A DNA stretch of 64,000 bases, taken from Actinotalea lenta (lineage in GTDB: Bacteria; Actinomycetota; Actinomycetes; Actinomycetales; Cellulomonadaceae). The position numbers were made by a program, and so were the translations under genes. Each line of letters begins with the position of its first letter. Position 1 is the stretch's first letter. The stretch lies in the NCBI RefSeq assembly GCF_030586465.1, contig NZ_JAUQYP010000002.1, positions 314,279 to 378,278 on the forward strand. The letters run 5' to 3'. Shown here one piece after another: positions 45,415 to 52,370 of this stretch. A model generated the notes under the pieces. That model was not told the origin of the DNA. It searched no databases and worked only from the letters and a program-made list of their open reading frames with translations.

Positions 45415-46218
45415 TCACAGTGATGGCTGCAGCAGGTCCACGACCAGCTGGTGGAGGGCACCGTTGGTGGCCACGGCGTTGCCGCCGAACGGACCGGGCT
45501 CGCCGTCCAGCGAGGTGAACCGGCCGCCGGCCTCGACCACGATCGGCACCAGGGCGGCCATGTCGTGCAGCGCGAGCTCCGGCTCGGCTGCGATGTCGAC
45601 CGCACCCTCGGCCACCAGGCAGTAGGACCAGAAGTCTCCGTATGCCCGGGTCCGCCACACCGTCCGAGCCAGGTGCAGGAACCCGGGCAGGCGGCCCGTC
45701 GCCTCCCAGCCGGTCAGCGACGAGTAGGACAGCGACGCGTCCGTGAGGTCACGGACGCCCGACACGTGCAGCTGGGTCGCCGCGGCGAGTGACCGCCCCG
45801 TCCACGCCCCCGACCCGGAGGCGGCCCACCAGCGTCGGCCCAACGCCGGCGCGCTGACCAGCCCGAGGACCGGCTCGCCGTCGTCGATGAGGGCCAGCAG
45901 CGTCGCCCAGACCGGCACGCCGCGGACGAAGTTCTTCGTGCCGTCGATCGGGTCGACCACCCACCGGCGCGCGCCGTGACCGGTGAGCCCCATCTCCTCG
46001 CCGAGCACGGCGTCCCGCGGCCGGGCTCGGCCGAGCTGCGCGCGCACGACGTCCTCCGCGCCGCGGTCCGCGTCGGTGACCGGCGTGGTGTCCGGCTTGG
46101 TCTCCACACGCAGGTCCTGGGCGCGGAACCGGCTCATCGTCAGGCCGTCGACCTGGTCGGCGATCACGTGCGCCAGCCGCAGGTCGTCGTCGTACCGGCG
46201 TGCCTGGGGTGGGCTCAT
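45415..46218 (-). CDS. hisN: Histidinol-phosphatase of the inositol monophosphatase family (HisN)
   Basis: A 267-residue Mg-dependent phosphatase. Motifs are VTDADRGAE, the metal-binding GEEMG and WVVDPIDGTKNFVRGVP (D-P-I-D-G-T), and the C-terminal ELALHDMAALVPIVVEAGG. The actinobacterial HisN removes phosphate from histidinol phosphate in histidine synthesis; the similar length and the aroA-rsgA context support this over a generic inositol phosphatase. ATG at 46218. TAGCGT 6 bases upstream on the minus strand, inside a palindrome, may give a leaderless transcript besides read-through from rsgA. Confidence 0.87.
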   Translation of the reverse strand: MSPPQARRYDDDLRLAHVIADQVDGLTMSRFRAQDLRVETKPDTTPVTDADRGAEDVVRAQLGRARPRDAVLGEEMGLTGHGARRWVVDPIDGTKNFVRGVPVWATLLALIDDGEPVLGLVSAPALGRRWWAASGSGAWTGRSLAAATQLHVSGVRDLTDASLSYSSLTGWEATGRLPGFLHLARTVWRTRAYGDFWSYCLVAEGAVDIAAEPELALHDMAALVPIVVEAGGRFTSLDGEPGPFGGNAVATNGALHQLVVDLLQPSL

Positions 46219-46222
46219 GCCT

Positions 46223-46236
46223 GCACGCTAGCGTGC
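46223..46236. promoter_or_regulatory. 14-bp perfect palindrome at the rsgA-hisN junction
   Basis: GCACGCTAGCGTGC spans the rsgA stop (TAG) and ends 4 bases before the hisN start. It includes TAGCGT, a possible -10. Could be an operator or a small hairpin. Confidence 0.4.
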
Positions 46237-47274
46237 CGCGTCGCTCTCCCCGGCGCGGGAGGCCAGGAGTCGGCGCAGCGAGTCGACCCGGGTCTCCCGC
46301 CCGGCGCGATCCGGCTCCGTGCCGGCCTCGGCGACCCACTCGTCCAGGGCGCAGTCCGGAGCGTCGGCGGCGTGCGTGCACCCGCGCGGGCAGCGTTCCT
46401 CGGCGACGTCCGCCAGGTCGTCGAAGGCGGCGAGGATCCGGTCGGGCTGCACGTGCGCGAGCCCGAACGAGCGCACCCCTGGCGTGTCGATCACCCACCC
46501 ACCGTCGTCCGGGAGCCGGAGCGCGACCGCTGACGAGGAGGTGTGCCGCCCCCGCCCCGTGACGTCGTTGACGTGGCCGGTGGCGCGGTCGGCGTCCGGC
46601 ACCAGCGCGTTGACGAGTGTCGACTTGCCCACCCCGGAGTGCCCCACCAGCACCGACAGTCGTCCGGCGAGCCGTTCCCGCACCTCCTCGAGCCCGTCGA
46701 TCGCGCGGGCTGCACCATCCGGGCGCCGCCCCACGACCACGGTGCGCACCCCGAGGGGTGCGTACATCGCCACCATCGGCTCGGGTTCGGCCAGGTCGGC
46801 CTTGGTCAGGCACAGCAGCAGGTCCATGCCGGCGTCGAAGGCCGCCACCACGCAGCGGTCGATGAGCCGGGTGCGCGGTGCCGGGTCGGCCAACGCCGTC
46901 ACCACGACGAGCTGGTCGGCGTTGGCCACGATCACGCGTTCGACGGGATCGGTGTCGTCCGCGGTGCGGCGCAGGACCGTGGTGCGTTCGGCGACGCGCA
47001 CGATGCGCGCCAGCGTGCCCGGTCGCCCGCTCGTGTCGCCGACGATGTCGACCTGGTCGCCGCACACCACGCGGGTACGACCGAGCTCGCGGGCCTTCAT
47101 GGCCTGGACCTCACGCGAGCCGTCCGACATGAGCAGCGCGTATCGCCCGCGGTCCACACCGGTGACCGTGGCGCGCTCGGCATCGGCGTGCTCGGGGCGC
47201 TGCTTGGTACGCGGCCGGGAGCCGCGCCCGGGGCGCACCCGCGCGTCGCGCTCGTCGTACTCGCGCCCGCTCAC
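46228..47274 (-). CDS. rsgA: Ribosome small subunit-dependent GTPase RsgA
   Basis: Late 30S assembly GTPase, 348 residues. An OB-fold N-terminal domain precedes the circularly permuted GTPase: G4 (LTKAD) comes before G1 (GHSGVGKS) and G3 (DTPGVRSFG). The C-terminal zinc domain has the C-x4-C-x-H-x6-C pattern in ERCPRGCTHAADAPDCAL. The first ~35 residues are basic and unstructured. GTG start, 33 bp after the aroA stop; the aroA-rsgA order is conserved in Actinobacteria. Confidence 0.95.
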   Translation of the reverse strand: MSGREYDERDARVRPGRGSRPRTKQRPEHADAERATVTGVDRGRYALLMSDGSREVQAMKARELGRTRVVCGDQVDIVGDTSGRPGTLARIVRVAERTTVLRRTADDTDPVERVIVANADQLVVVTALADPAPRTRLIDRCVVAAFDAGMDLLLCLTKADLAEPEPMVAMYAPLGVRTVVVGRRPDGAARAIDGLEEVRERLAGRLSVLVGHSGVGKSTLVNALVPDADRATGHVNDVTGRGRHTSSSAVALRLPDDGGWVIDTPGVRSFGLAHVQPDRILAAFDDLADVAEERCPRGCTHAADAPDCALDEWVAEAGTEPDRAGRETRVDSLRRLLASRAGESDAAR

Positions 47275-47307
47275 GGGTGCGGAATCGCCGGTCGGTCGGT
47301 CATCGCC

Positions 47308-48576
47308 TCACGCCTCGAGCCCGAGCATGCGCGTCCACAGGTCCACGAACCCGGGCAGCGTCTTGCGCGTGGTCGTGACGTCGACCACCTCGACGCCCGG
47401 TACGCGCAGGCCGACGAGCGCGCCGGCGGTGGCCATCCGGTGATCGCGGTACGTCTCCCACACCGCGCCGTGCAGCGTGCGCGGGGTGACCACCAGGCCG
47501 TCAGAGGTCTGCTCGACCTGTGCCCCGACGCGAGTCAGCTCGGTAGCGAGCGCGGTCAGCCGGTCGGTCTCGTGACCGCGGATGTGCCCGATCCCGCGCA
47601 GCCTCGTGGGGGAGTCCGCGAGGGCGGCAAGGGCAGCAACGGTGGGCGCGAGCTCGCTCGCGGTCCGGAGGTCGACGTCGACCCCGTGCACCTGTCCGGT
47701 CCCCGTCACGGCCAGCGCGTCGCCGACCCGTTCGGCACGCCCACCCATCGCCTCGAGGAGCTCAGGCAGCATCGCGCCGGGCTGGGTGGTGCGTCCCGGC
47801 CACCCGGAGACCCGCACGGTCCCCCCCGCCACGAGGGCAGCGGCGAGGAACGGGGCGGCGTTGGAGAGGTCGGGCTCGACACGCAGGTCGCGGCCCGCCA
47901 CGGGCCCTGGGTGGACCTGCCAGATGTCGGGACGCGAGTCGTCGACCCGGACGCCCGCCTCGTGCAGCACCTCCACGGTCATCGCGATGTGCGGCAGGCT
48001 CGGGAGGGTCGTGCCCGTGTGCCGGACCGTCAGGCCGTCGGGGAGCGCCGCGGCGCTGAGCAGCAGGCCTGAGACGAACTGCGAGGACGTGCTCGCGTCG
48101 ACGTCGACGGCACCACCGTGCAGCGGCCCGCGGACGGTGAACGGGAGCGCGGCCCGCCCGCCGTCGTCGACCCGAGCGCCCAGCGTGCGCAGCGCGGCCA
48201 GGACGGGGCCCATCGGCCGCACCCGTGCCTCGGGGTCGCCGTCGAAGTGTGTGGTGCGACCGGTCAGGGCGGCCACGGGGGGCAGGAACCGCATCACGGT
48301 GCCGGCCAGGCCGCAGTCGACCCGCGCCTCACCGTCCGCCGCGAGCAGGGGACCTGCCCGGAGCCCCTGCGGGGTCCAGGTCATCTCCTGCGCCCCGAGG
48401 GCGGTGAGCCCCGCAGCCATCAGCTCCGTGTCCCGTGAGGCGAGCGCACCGCGGAGCATGCTGGGTCCGGCAGCGAGCGCCGCGAGGACCAGGTACCGGT
48501 TGGTCAGGGACTTCGAGCCCGGCACGACGACCACGGCGTCCAGCGGGGCGTCGGCGGTCGGGGCGTGCCAGGTCAT
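47308..48576 (-). CDS. aroA: 3-phosphoshikimate 1-carboxyvinyltransferase (EPSP synthase)
   Basis: Sixth step of the shikimate pathway: shikimate-3-phosphate + PEP to EPSP. The 422-residue protein shows PGSKSLTNRYLVLAALA (about 19-35), the active-site segment CGLAGTVMRFLPPVAAL, and the C-terminal RGHETDRLTALATEL and KTLPGFVDLW. Length is typical. ATG at 48576. First gene of a minus-strand group aroA-rsgA-hisN. Confidence 0.96.
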   Translation of the reverse strand: MTWHAPTADAPLDAVVVVPGSKSLTNRYLVLAALAAGPSMLRGALASRDTELMAAGLTALGAQEMTWTPQGLRAGPLLAADGEARVDCGLAGTVMRFLPPVAALTGRTTHFDGDPEARVRPMGPVLAALRTLGARVDDGGRAALPFTVRGPLHGGAVDVDASTSSQFVSGLLLSAAALPDGLTVRHTGTTLPSLPHIAMTVEVLHEAGVRVDDSRPDIWQVHPGPVAGRDLRVEPDLSNAAPFLAAALVAGGTVRVSGWPGRTTQPGAMLPELLEAMGGRAERVGDALAVTGTGQVHGVDVDLRTASELAPTVAALAALADSPTRLRGIGHIRGHETDRLTALATELTRVGAQVEQTSDGLVVTPRTLHGAVWETYRDHRMATAGALVGLRVPGVEVVDVTTTRKTLPGFVDLWTRMLGLEA

Positions 48577-48615
48577 GCGCGCAGGCTACCGGGCGCGCCC
48601 CGGCTGCCGAGGGTC

Positions 48616-49308
48616 TCAGGACGCCCGGGAGCGTGCCTGGGCCGCGAGAGCCGAGGCACGGGCGGCCGCCACGCGGGCCTCGCTGCGCGCGGCACGCGCC
48701 GCGGCCCGGGACCGCCGGGCGGCGTCGCGGGCGAGGAGGCCGGCCTCCTGCCGGGCCGCACGCGCGGCAACCCGCGCCTGGCGACGGGTGGTCGCCGTCG
48801 CGTGCTCCACGGTCCGCCGGGCGGTCGCCGCGCCGTGCTGCATCTCGCGCTGCAGGGCGCGATCGACGCGCGCGTGCTCGACGCGCCAGGCCATGGACGG
48901 CCGGCCTTCGTGGTCGATACCCGCGAGCAGGGCCCCACCGAGCATCGAGACCGCGCGGACCAGGTGCTCGCGCTCCTCCGCCGGCATCGACCGGAGCGCG
49001 CCGGGGCTGGTGGGCGCGTAGGCGACCACCAGGGGCGCGGTCAGGCCCGCGAGGGTCAGCGCGCAGGTCCGCGGTGCCTTGCCCGCGACGAGCAGGACTG
49101 CGGCAGTCGTCATGGCACCGCCGTGCGCGCGTGCGATGAGCCGCAGCCGCTTCTCGTCCGGAACCGGGGGCAGCCCGGCGCGCCCGGCGAGCCGGGCCCA
49201 GGTCGACCGGACCTTGGCGGTGTGTGAGGCGGGGTGGCGCAGTGCGCTCCACCCCTCGACGGCGAACCAGGTGGCGAACAGCGACCTGGCGACCCGGCGG
49301 ACCACCAT
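48616..49308 (-). CDS. DoxX family membrane protein with a long Ala/Arg-rich tail
   Basis: A 230-residue protein. Residues 1-140 form a DoxX-like domain with about four membrane segments (RRVARSLFATWFAVEGWSAL, MTTAAVLLVAGKAPRTCALTLAGLTAP, VSMLGGALLAG). The C-terminal ~85 residues are nearly all Ala and Arg with scattered Glu/Gln, predicted as a long positively charged helix facing the cytoplasm. GGGAGG precedes the ATG at 49308. It is divergent from sigR. The DoxX function is unknown, although such proteins occur in redox-stress systems. Confidence 0.82.
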   Translation of the reverse strand: MVVRRVARSLFATWFAVEGWSALRHPASHTAKVRSTWARLAGRAGLPPVPDEKRLRLIARAHGGAMTTAAVLLVAGKAPRTCALTLAGLTAPLVVAYAPTSPGALRSMPAEEREHLVRAVSMLGGALLAGIDHEGRPSMAWRVEHARVDRALQREMQHGAATARRTVEHATATTRRQARVAARAARQEAGLLARDAARRSRAAARAARSEARVAAARASALAAQARSRAS

Positions 49309-49380
49309 GGATGTGCCTCCCTCGTGTGGCGCGGATCACGATCAGGTTCCACGCTAACGCCTCCGGCCTCTGCGGGCACG

Positions 49381-49407
49381 GGAATGTGACCGCGCCGTGC
49401 CCGCGTT
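49381..49407 (+). promoter_or_regulatory. SigR/SigH-type autoregulatory promoter of sigR
   Basis: GGAAT (49381-49385, preceded by G as in GGGAAT) and GTT (49405-49407, in CGTT) are 19 bases apart, matching the ECF SigR/SigH consensus GGAAY-N16-20-GTT. Transcription would start near 49412-49415, just before an in-frame GTG at 49417. Confidence 0.75.
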
Positions 49408-49462
49408 GGGCATGGCGTGAGCATCCTGTGCCCTGAGGTGCGCCGCGGCGGCGCGCGCGGTC

Positions 49463-49468
49463 TAGGCT
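49463..49468 (+). promoter_or_regulatory. Housekeeping -10 element for sigR
   Basis: TAGGCT ends 8 bases before the ATG at 49477, suggesting a second, leaderless, SigR-independent promoter. No clear -35. Confidence 0.5.
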
Positions 49469-49476
49469 CGTGGCCG

Positions 49477-50088
49477 ATGAGCGAGGAGACCAATCGCGCG
49501 CCCGAGGTCGAGCCTGCCGAGGACCGTGCCGCGCGCTTCGAGAACGAGGCCCTGGCGTACGTCGATCAGCTGTACTCGGCTGCGTTGCGCATGACACGCA
49601 ACCCCACCGATGCCGAGGACCTGGTCCAGGAGACGGTCGCCAAGGCGTTCGCCGCGTTCCACCAGTACAAGCCGGGGACGAACCTCAAGGCGTGGCTGTA
49701 CCGGATCCTGACGAACACCTTCATCAACACCTACCGCAAGAAGCAGCGCGAGCCGCAGCAGTCCTCTGGCGAGGAGATCGAGGACTGGCAGATCGCGCGA
49801 GCCGCGTCGCACACCTCGACCGGGCTCCGCTCGGCGGAGGCCGAGGCGCTCGACGCCCTGCCGGACTCCGACGTCAAGGAGGCCCTGGCCGCCATCGGCG
49901 AGGACTTCCGGATGGCGGTCTACCTGGCCGACGTCGAGGGCTTCTCCTACAAGGAGATCGCGGAGATCATGGGTACGCCGATCGGCACGGTGATGTCGCG
50001 GCTGCACCGTGGCCGCCACCAGCTGCGTGAGCTGCTCACCGACTACGCGCGTGAGCGTGGCCTCGTCCCGCAGGGAGGTGACTCGTGA
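49477..50088 (+). CDS. sigR: ECF RNA polymerase sigma factor SigR/SigH (thiol-oxidative stress)
   Basis: A 203-residue group-4 sigma factor. Region 2 (about 20-90) contains [22 protein letters not shown] and [19 protein letters not shown]; region 4 (about 130-185) has the [26 protein letters not shown]. The SigR/SigH identity rests on these motifs, the adjacent RsrA-type anti-sigma gene and the autoregulatory promoter. The frame is open upstream: a GTG at 49417 would add 20 residues and give a long isoform, as known for S. coelicolor SigR'. The ATG at 49477 is given as the standard start. The stop overlaps rsrA (GTGA). Confidence 0.95.
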   Translation: MSEETNRAPEVEPAEDRAARFENEALAYVDQLYSAALRMTRNPTDAEDLVQETVAKAFAAFHQYKPGTNLKAWLYRILTNTFINTYRKKQREPQQSSGEEIEDWQIARAASHTSTGLRSAEAEALDALPDSDVKEALAAIGEDFRMAVYLADVEGFSYKEIAEIMGTPIGTVMSRLHRGRHQLRELLTDYARERGLVPQGGDS

Positions 50089-50348
50089 ACGACGACCGTC
50101 CGGCCGACTGCGCTGAGGCGTTGGCCAGGTTGTTCGACTTCCTGGACTCCGAGATCGACGAGATCGACGGGGACCGCATCCGCCAGCACCTGGCCGACTG
50201 CGACGGGTGCCTGCACGAGTACGACATCGAGCACCACCTCAAGACCCTGGTGCGCCGGTCCTGCAGCGACGCGGCGCCCGCGGAGCTGCACGTGCGCATC
50301 CGTCAGCAGCTGACCGTGCTACGGGCCCGGATGGAGACCTCGGGCTGA
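50085..50348 (+). CDS. rsrA: Zinc-binding redox-sensing anti-sigma factor RsrA/RshA
   Basis: An 87-residue ZAS-family anti-sigma factor. The H35-x3-C39-x2-C42 motif (QHLADCDGC) binds zinc, and C9 and C60 are also present. All five positions match S. coelicolor RsrA (C11, H37, C41, C44, C62) with a constant shift of two, so the thiol-disulfide switch that releases SigR should be intact. Translation is coupled to sigR by a GTGA overlap. The stop lies inside a strong hairpin. Confidence 0.94.
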   Translation: MNDDRPADCAEALARLFDFLDSEIDEIDGDRIRQHLADCDGCLHEYDIEHHLKTLVRRSCSDAAPAELHVRIRQQLTVLRARMETSG

Positions 50349-50394
50349 GACGACGGCGGGCGGCGGACCGCCGGTCCGCCGCCCGCACGTCTCA
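50346..50394. terminator. Strong bidirectional terminator hairpin between rsrA and bL37
   Basis: A perfect 14-bp stem (50356-50369 with 50373-50386, loop GCC) is extended by an outer 7-bp stem TGAGACG/CGTCTCA (50346-50352 with 50388-50394). The outer stem contains the stop codon of rsrA on one strand and of the bL37 gene on the other. It is the strongest hairpin noticed in the window. Confidence 0.8.
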
Positions 50395-50466
50395 GGCGTT
50401 GGGTCGCCTGCCGTGGTTCGCCGCGTTCCCCTTGCGGGAGCGACGCTTGCGGCCTCGCTTGCTCAT
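50392..50466 (-). CDS. Small ribosomal protein bL37
   Basis: A 24-residue, strongly basic peptide, MSKRGRKRRSRKGNAANHGR plus RPNA. It matches the actinobacterial bL37 protein first seen in mycobacterial 50S structures, including the invariant AANHG-[KR]-RPN ending. GAAAGGAG lies a few bases before the ATG at 50466. Too short for most gene callers. The position beside sigR-rsrA is shared with other Actinobacteria as far as I recall. Confidence 0.9.
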   Translation of the reverse strand: MSKRGRKRRSRKGNAANHGRRPNA

Positions 50467-50511
50467 CAGTGCTCCTTTCGAGCGGCGTCCATGGTCCCAT
50501 ACCCGCGGTGT

Positions 50512-50545
50512 CGACGCGTCCGCGACCCTCAAGTCGGACGCGTCG
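50512..50545. promoter_or_regulatory. Inverted repeat in the bL37/pilT divergent region
   Basis: CGACGCGTCC (50512-50521) and GGACGCGTCG (50536-50545) are perfect 10-base inverted arms separated by 14 bases. It lies 46 bases from the bL37 start and 18 before the PilT start; an operator or a leader hairpin is possible. Confidence 0.5.
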
Positions 50546-50562
50546 TCGTCCGATGGTGAGGT

Positions 50563-51651
50563 GTGACCGCGAAGCCTCAGTCCGTGATCCCGCTGCTGCA
50601 CGCGTTGGTGTCCAGCGGAGGCTCCGACCTCCACTGCAAGGTGGGCTCTGCGCCCCGCCTGCGCGTCGACGGTCGCCTGCGTCGCCTGCAGGTCCCCGAG
50701 CTCAGCCCGGAGGACACGGCGGCGATGGTGGCCGAGGTGATGCCCGAGGTGCTCACCGCCGAGTTCGCCGAGCAGCACGAGGCCGACTTCGCCTACTCGC
50801 TGGCCGGCGTAGGACGGTTCCGCGTCAACGCCTTCCGCGCCCGTGGCGCCTCGGGTCTGGTGTTCCGGCGCGTGTCGGTGGGGGCCCAGAGCCTGGTCGA
50901 GCTCGGCATCCCCGAGGTGGTCGGCGAGCTGGCCCTCGAGCCGCGGGGCCTCGTGCTCGTGACCGGTCCGACGGGCTCCGGGAAGACGACGACGCTCGCC
51001 TCGCTCGTGGACCTGATCAACACCTACAAGGAAGTCAACATCGTCACGATCGAGGACCCGATCGAGATCCTGCACTCGGACAAGAAGGCGATCGTGTCCC
51101 AGCGCGAGGTCCGCTTCGACACCGCGGACTTCACCACCGCGCTGCGCGCGGCGATGCGCCAGGACCCCGACGTGATCCTGGTGGGCGAGATGCGCGACAC
51201 GGAGACGGTGCGCGCCGCGCTGTCCGCCGCGGAGACCGGGCACCTGGTGATGTCCACCCTGCACACGATCGACGCGCAGGAGACCGTGAACCGGATCGTC
51301 GACTTCTTCCCCCCGCACGAGCAGAAGCAGATCCGTGGCGCCCTCGCGCAGGCGCTGCGGGGGATCGTCTCCCAGCGTCTGCTGCGCAAGGCCGACGGGA
51401 CGGGACGGGCGGCGGCCATCGAGGTCATGGTCAACACGGGTCGCACCGCCGACGCCATCGTCGAGCCGTACGACAACCCCCCGCTGATCGACCTGATCGC
51501 CGAGGGCGAGTACTACAAGATGCAGACCTTCGACCAGCACCTGTTCCAGCTCGTCAGGGACGGCGTCGTCACCTACGACGACGCCTGCGGGGTGGCCACG
51601 AACCCCCAGGACCTCACGGTGGCGCTGCGCGGCGCCGGCGTCGAGTACTGA
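50563..51651 (+). CDS. PilT-like twitching-motility ATPase
   Basis: A 362-residue hexameric secretion-type ATPase of the PilT branch. Walker A is GPTGSGKTT, the Asp box TIEDPIEILHSDKKAIVSQRE, Walker B DVILVGEMRD, and the His box STLHTIDAQETVNRIVDFFPPHEQ. The PilT-specific AIRNLIRE-like helix is not evident near the C-terminus. No pilB, pilC, pilin or prepilin peptidase gene is in the window, so its partner machinery must be elsewhere or absent. GTG start. Confidence 0.88.
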   Translation: MTAKPQSVIPLLHALVSSGGSDLHCKVGSAPRLRVDGRLRRLQVPELSPEDTAAMVAEVMPEVLTAEFAEQHEADFAYSLAGVGRFRVNAFRARGASGLVFRRVSVGAQSLVELGIPEVVGELALEPRGLVLVTGPTGSGKTTTLASLVDLINTYKEVNIVTIEDPIEILHSDKKAIVSQREVRFDTADFTTALRAAMRQDPDVILVGEMRDTETVRAALSAAETGHLVMSTLHTIDAQETVNRIVDFFPPHEQKQIRGALAQALRGIVSQRLLRKADGTGRAAAIEVMVNTGRTADAIVEPYDNPPLIDLIAEGEYYKMQTFDQHLFQLVRDGVVTYDDACGVATNPQDLTVALRGAGVEY

Positions 51652-51664
51652 GGTCCCGCGCGCG

Positions 51665-52282
51665 TCAGACCGCGTCGTCCGGGAGGTCCAGCCAGCGGTT
51701 CCACCCCGCGTGCAGGACGAGCCAGGCCATCAGGCCGTACCCGGCCTGGCCCGGCGTCCGCCCGTCGCGTTCGGCGAGGTCGGCCAGCCACTGGTCGTGG
51801 CGCGCCAGCGGGCCATAGGTCTCGACGTAGGGCACCCGGCGCCGGCCGGCGACGTCGGCGAACGCCGCCGACAGCTCGGCCTGCGGGTCCGGGTCTCCGA
51901 CCGCCGGCGGCGGCCCGACGACCAAGCACCGGATCCGCATCCCGTCGGCGACGTCCAGGATGTTGGCCAGGTTGAGCCTGCTGCGAGCCGTCGAGATCCC
52001 GGCACCCAGGTCGGCCTGCCCGAGTGCGACGACCATCCGGTGCCCCTCGGGCGGGCTGGGGTCCGGCAGCCGGAGGGCGACCTCGGCCTCCCATCGCGCG
52101 GCCAGCGCCGTCGTGGTCTCGTCGGGGACCGCGAGCGTGAGCATCGTCGGGCGCGGCTCGAGCGGCGTCCTGGCGGCCACGCGTCCGACCCAGCCCAACG
52201 CTCGGGGGTCACCCTCTCCGGCAGCCAGCTGGTCGCCGACCACCACGATGCGCTGCGCGCCGTCCACCGTCGCCTCCTCCAC
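51665..52282 (-). CDS. SGNH/GDSL-like protein with degenerate catalytic motifs
   Basis: A 205-residue soluble protein whose pattern recalls SGNH hydrolases: block I VVVGDQLAAGEG (expected GDS-x-x-x-G), block III VALGQADLGAG (expected G-x-N-D), and a C-terminal GYGLMAWLVLHAGWNRWL. The nucleophile serine is replaced by Gln and the block III Asn-Asp is not kept, so hydrolase activity is unlikely. GTG start. It follows kgd on the same strand after an 88-bp gap containing a hairpin. The fold assignment is inference. Confidence 0.6.
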   Translation of the reverse strand: MEEATVDGAQRIVVVGDQLAAGEGDPRALGWVGRVAARTPLEPRPTMLTLAVPDETTTALAARWEAEVALRLPDPSPPEGHRMVVALGQADLGAGISTARSRLNLANILDVADGMRIRCLVVGPPPAVGDPDPQAELSAAFADVAGRRRVPYVETYGPLARHDQWLADLAERDGRTPGQAGYGLMAWLVLHAGWNRWLDLPDDAV

Positions 52283-52349
52283 GCGTGCCGTAGCCCCCAG
52301 TCTGGCCGAGCCCGCCGCCCCGCTCCTGCGCGCCGCGCCGCTCGCCCCC

Positions 52350-52370
52350 CCGCCCGAGGAGCGCGGGCGG
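52350..52370 (-). terminator. Hairpin directly after kgd
   Basis: CCGCCCG-AGGAGCG-CGGGCGG: a 7-bp stem starting at the base after the kgd stop on the minus strand and followed there by a G-run. Possible terminator. Confidence 0.45.
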
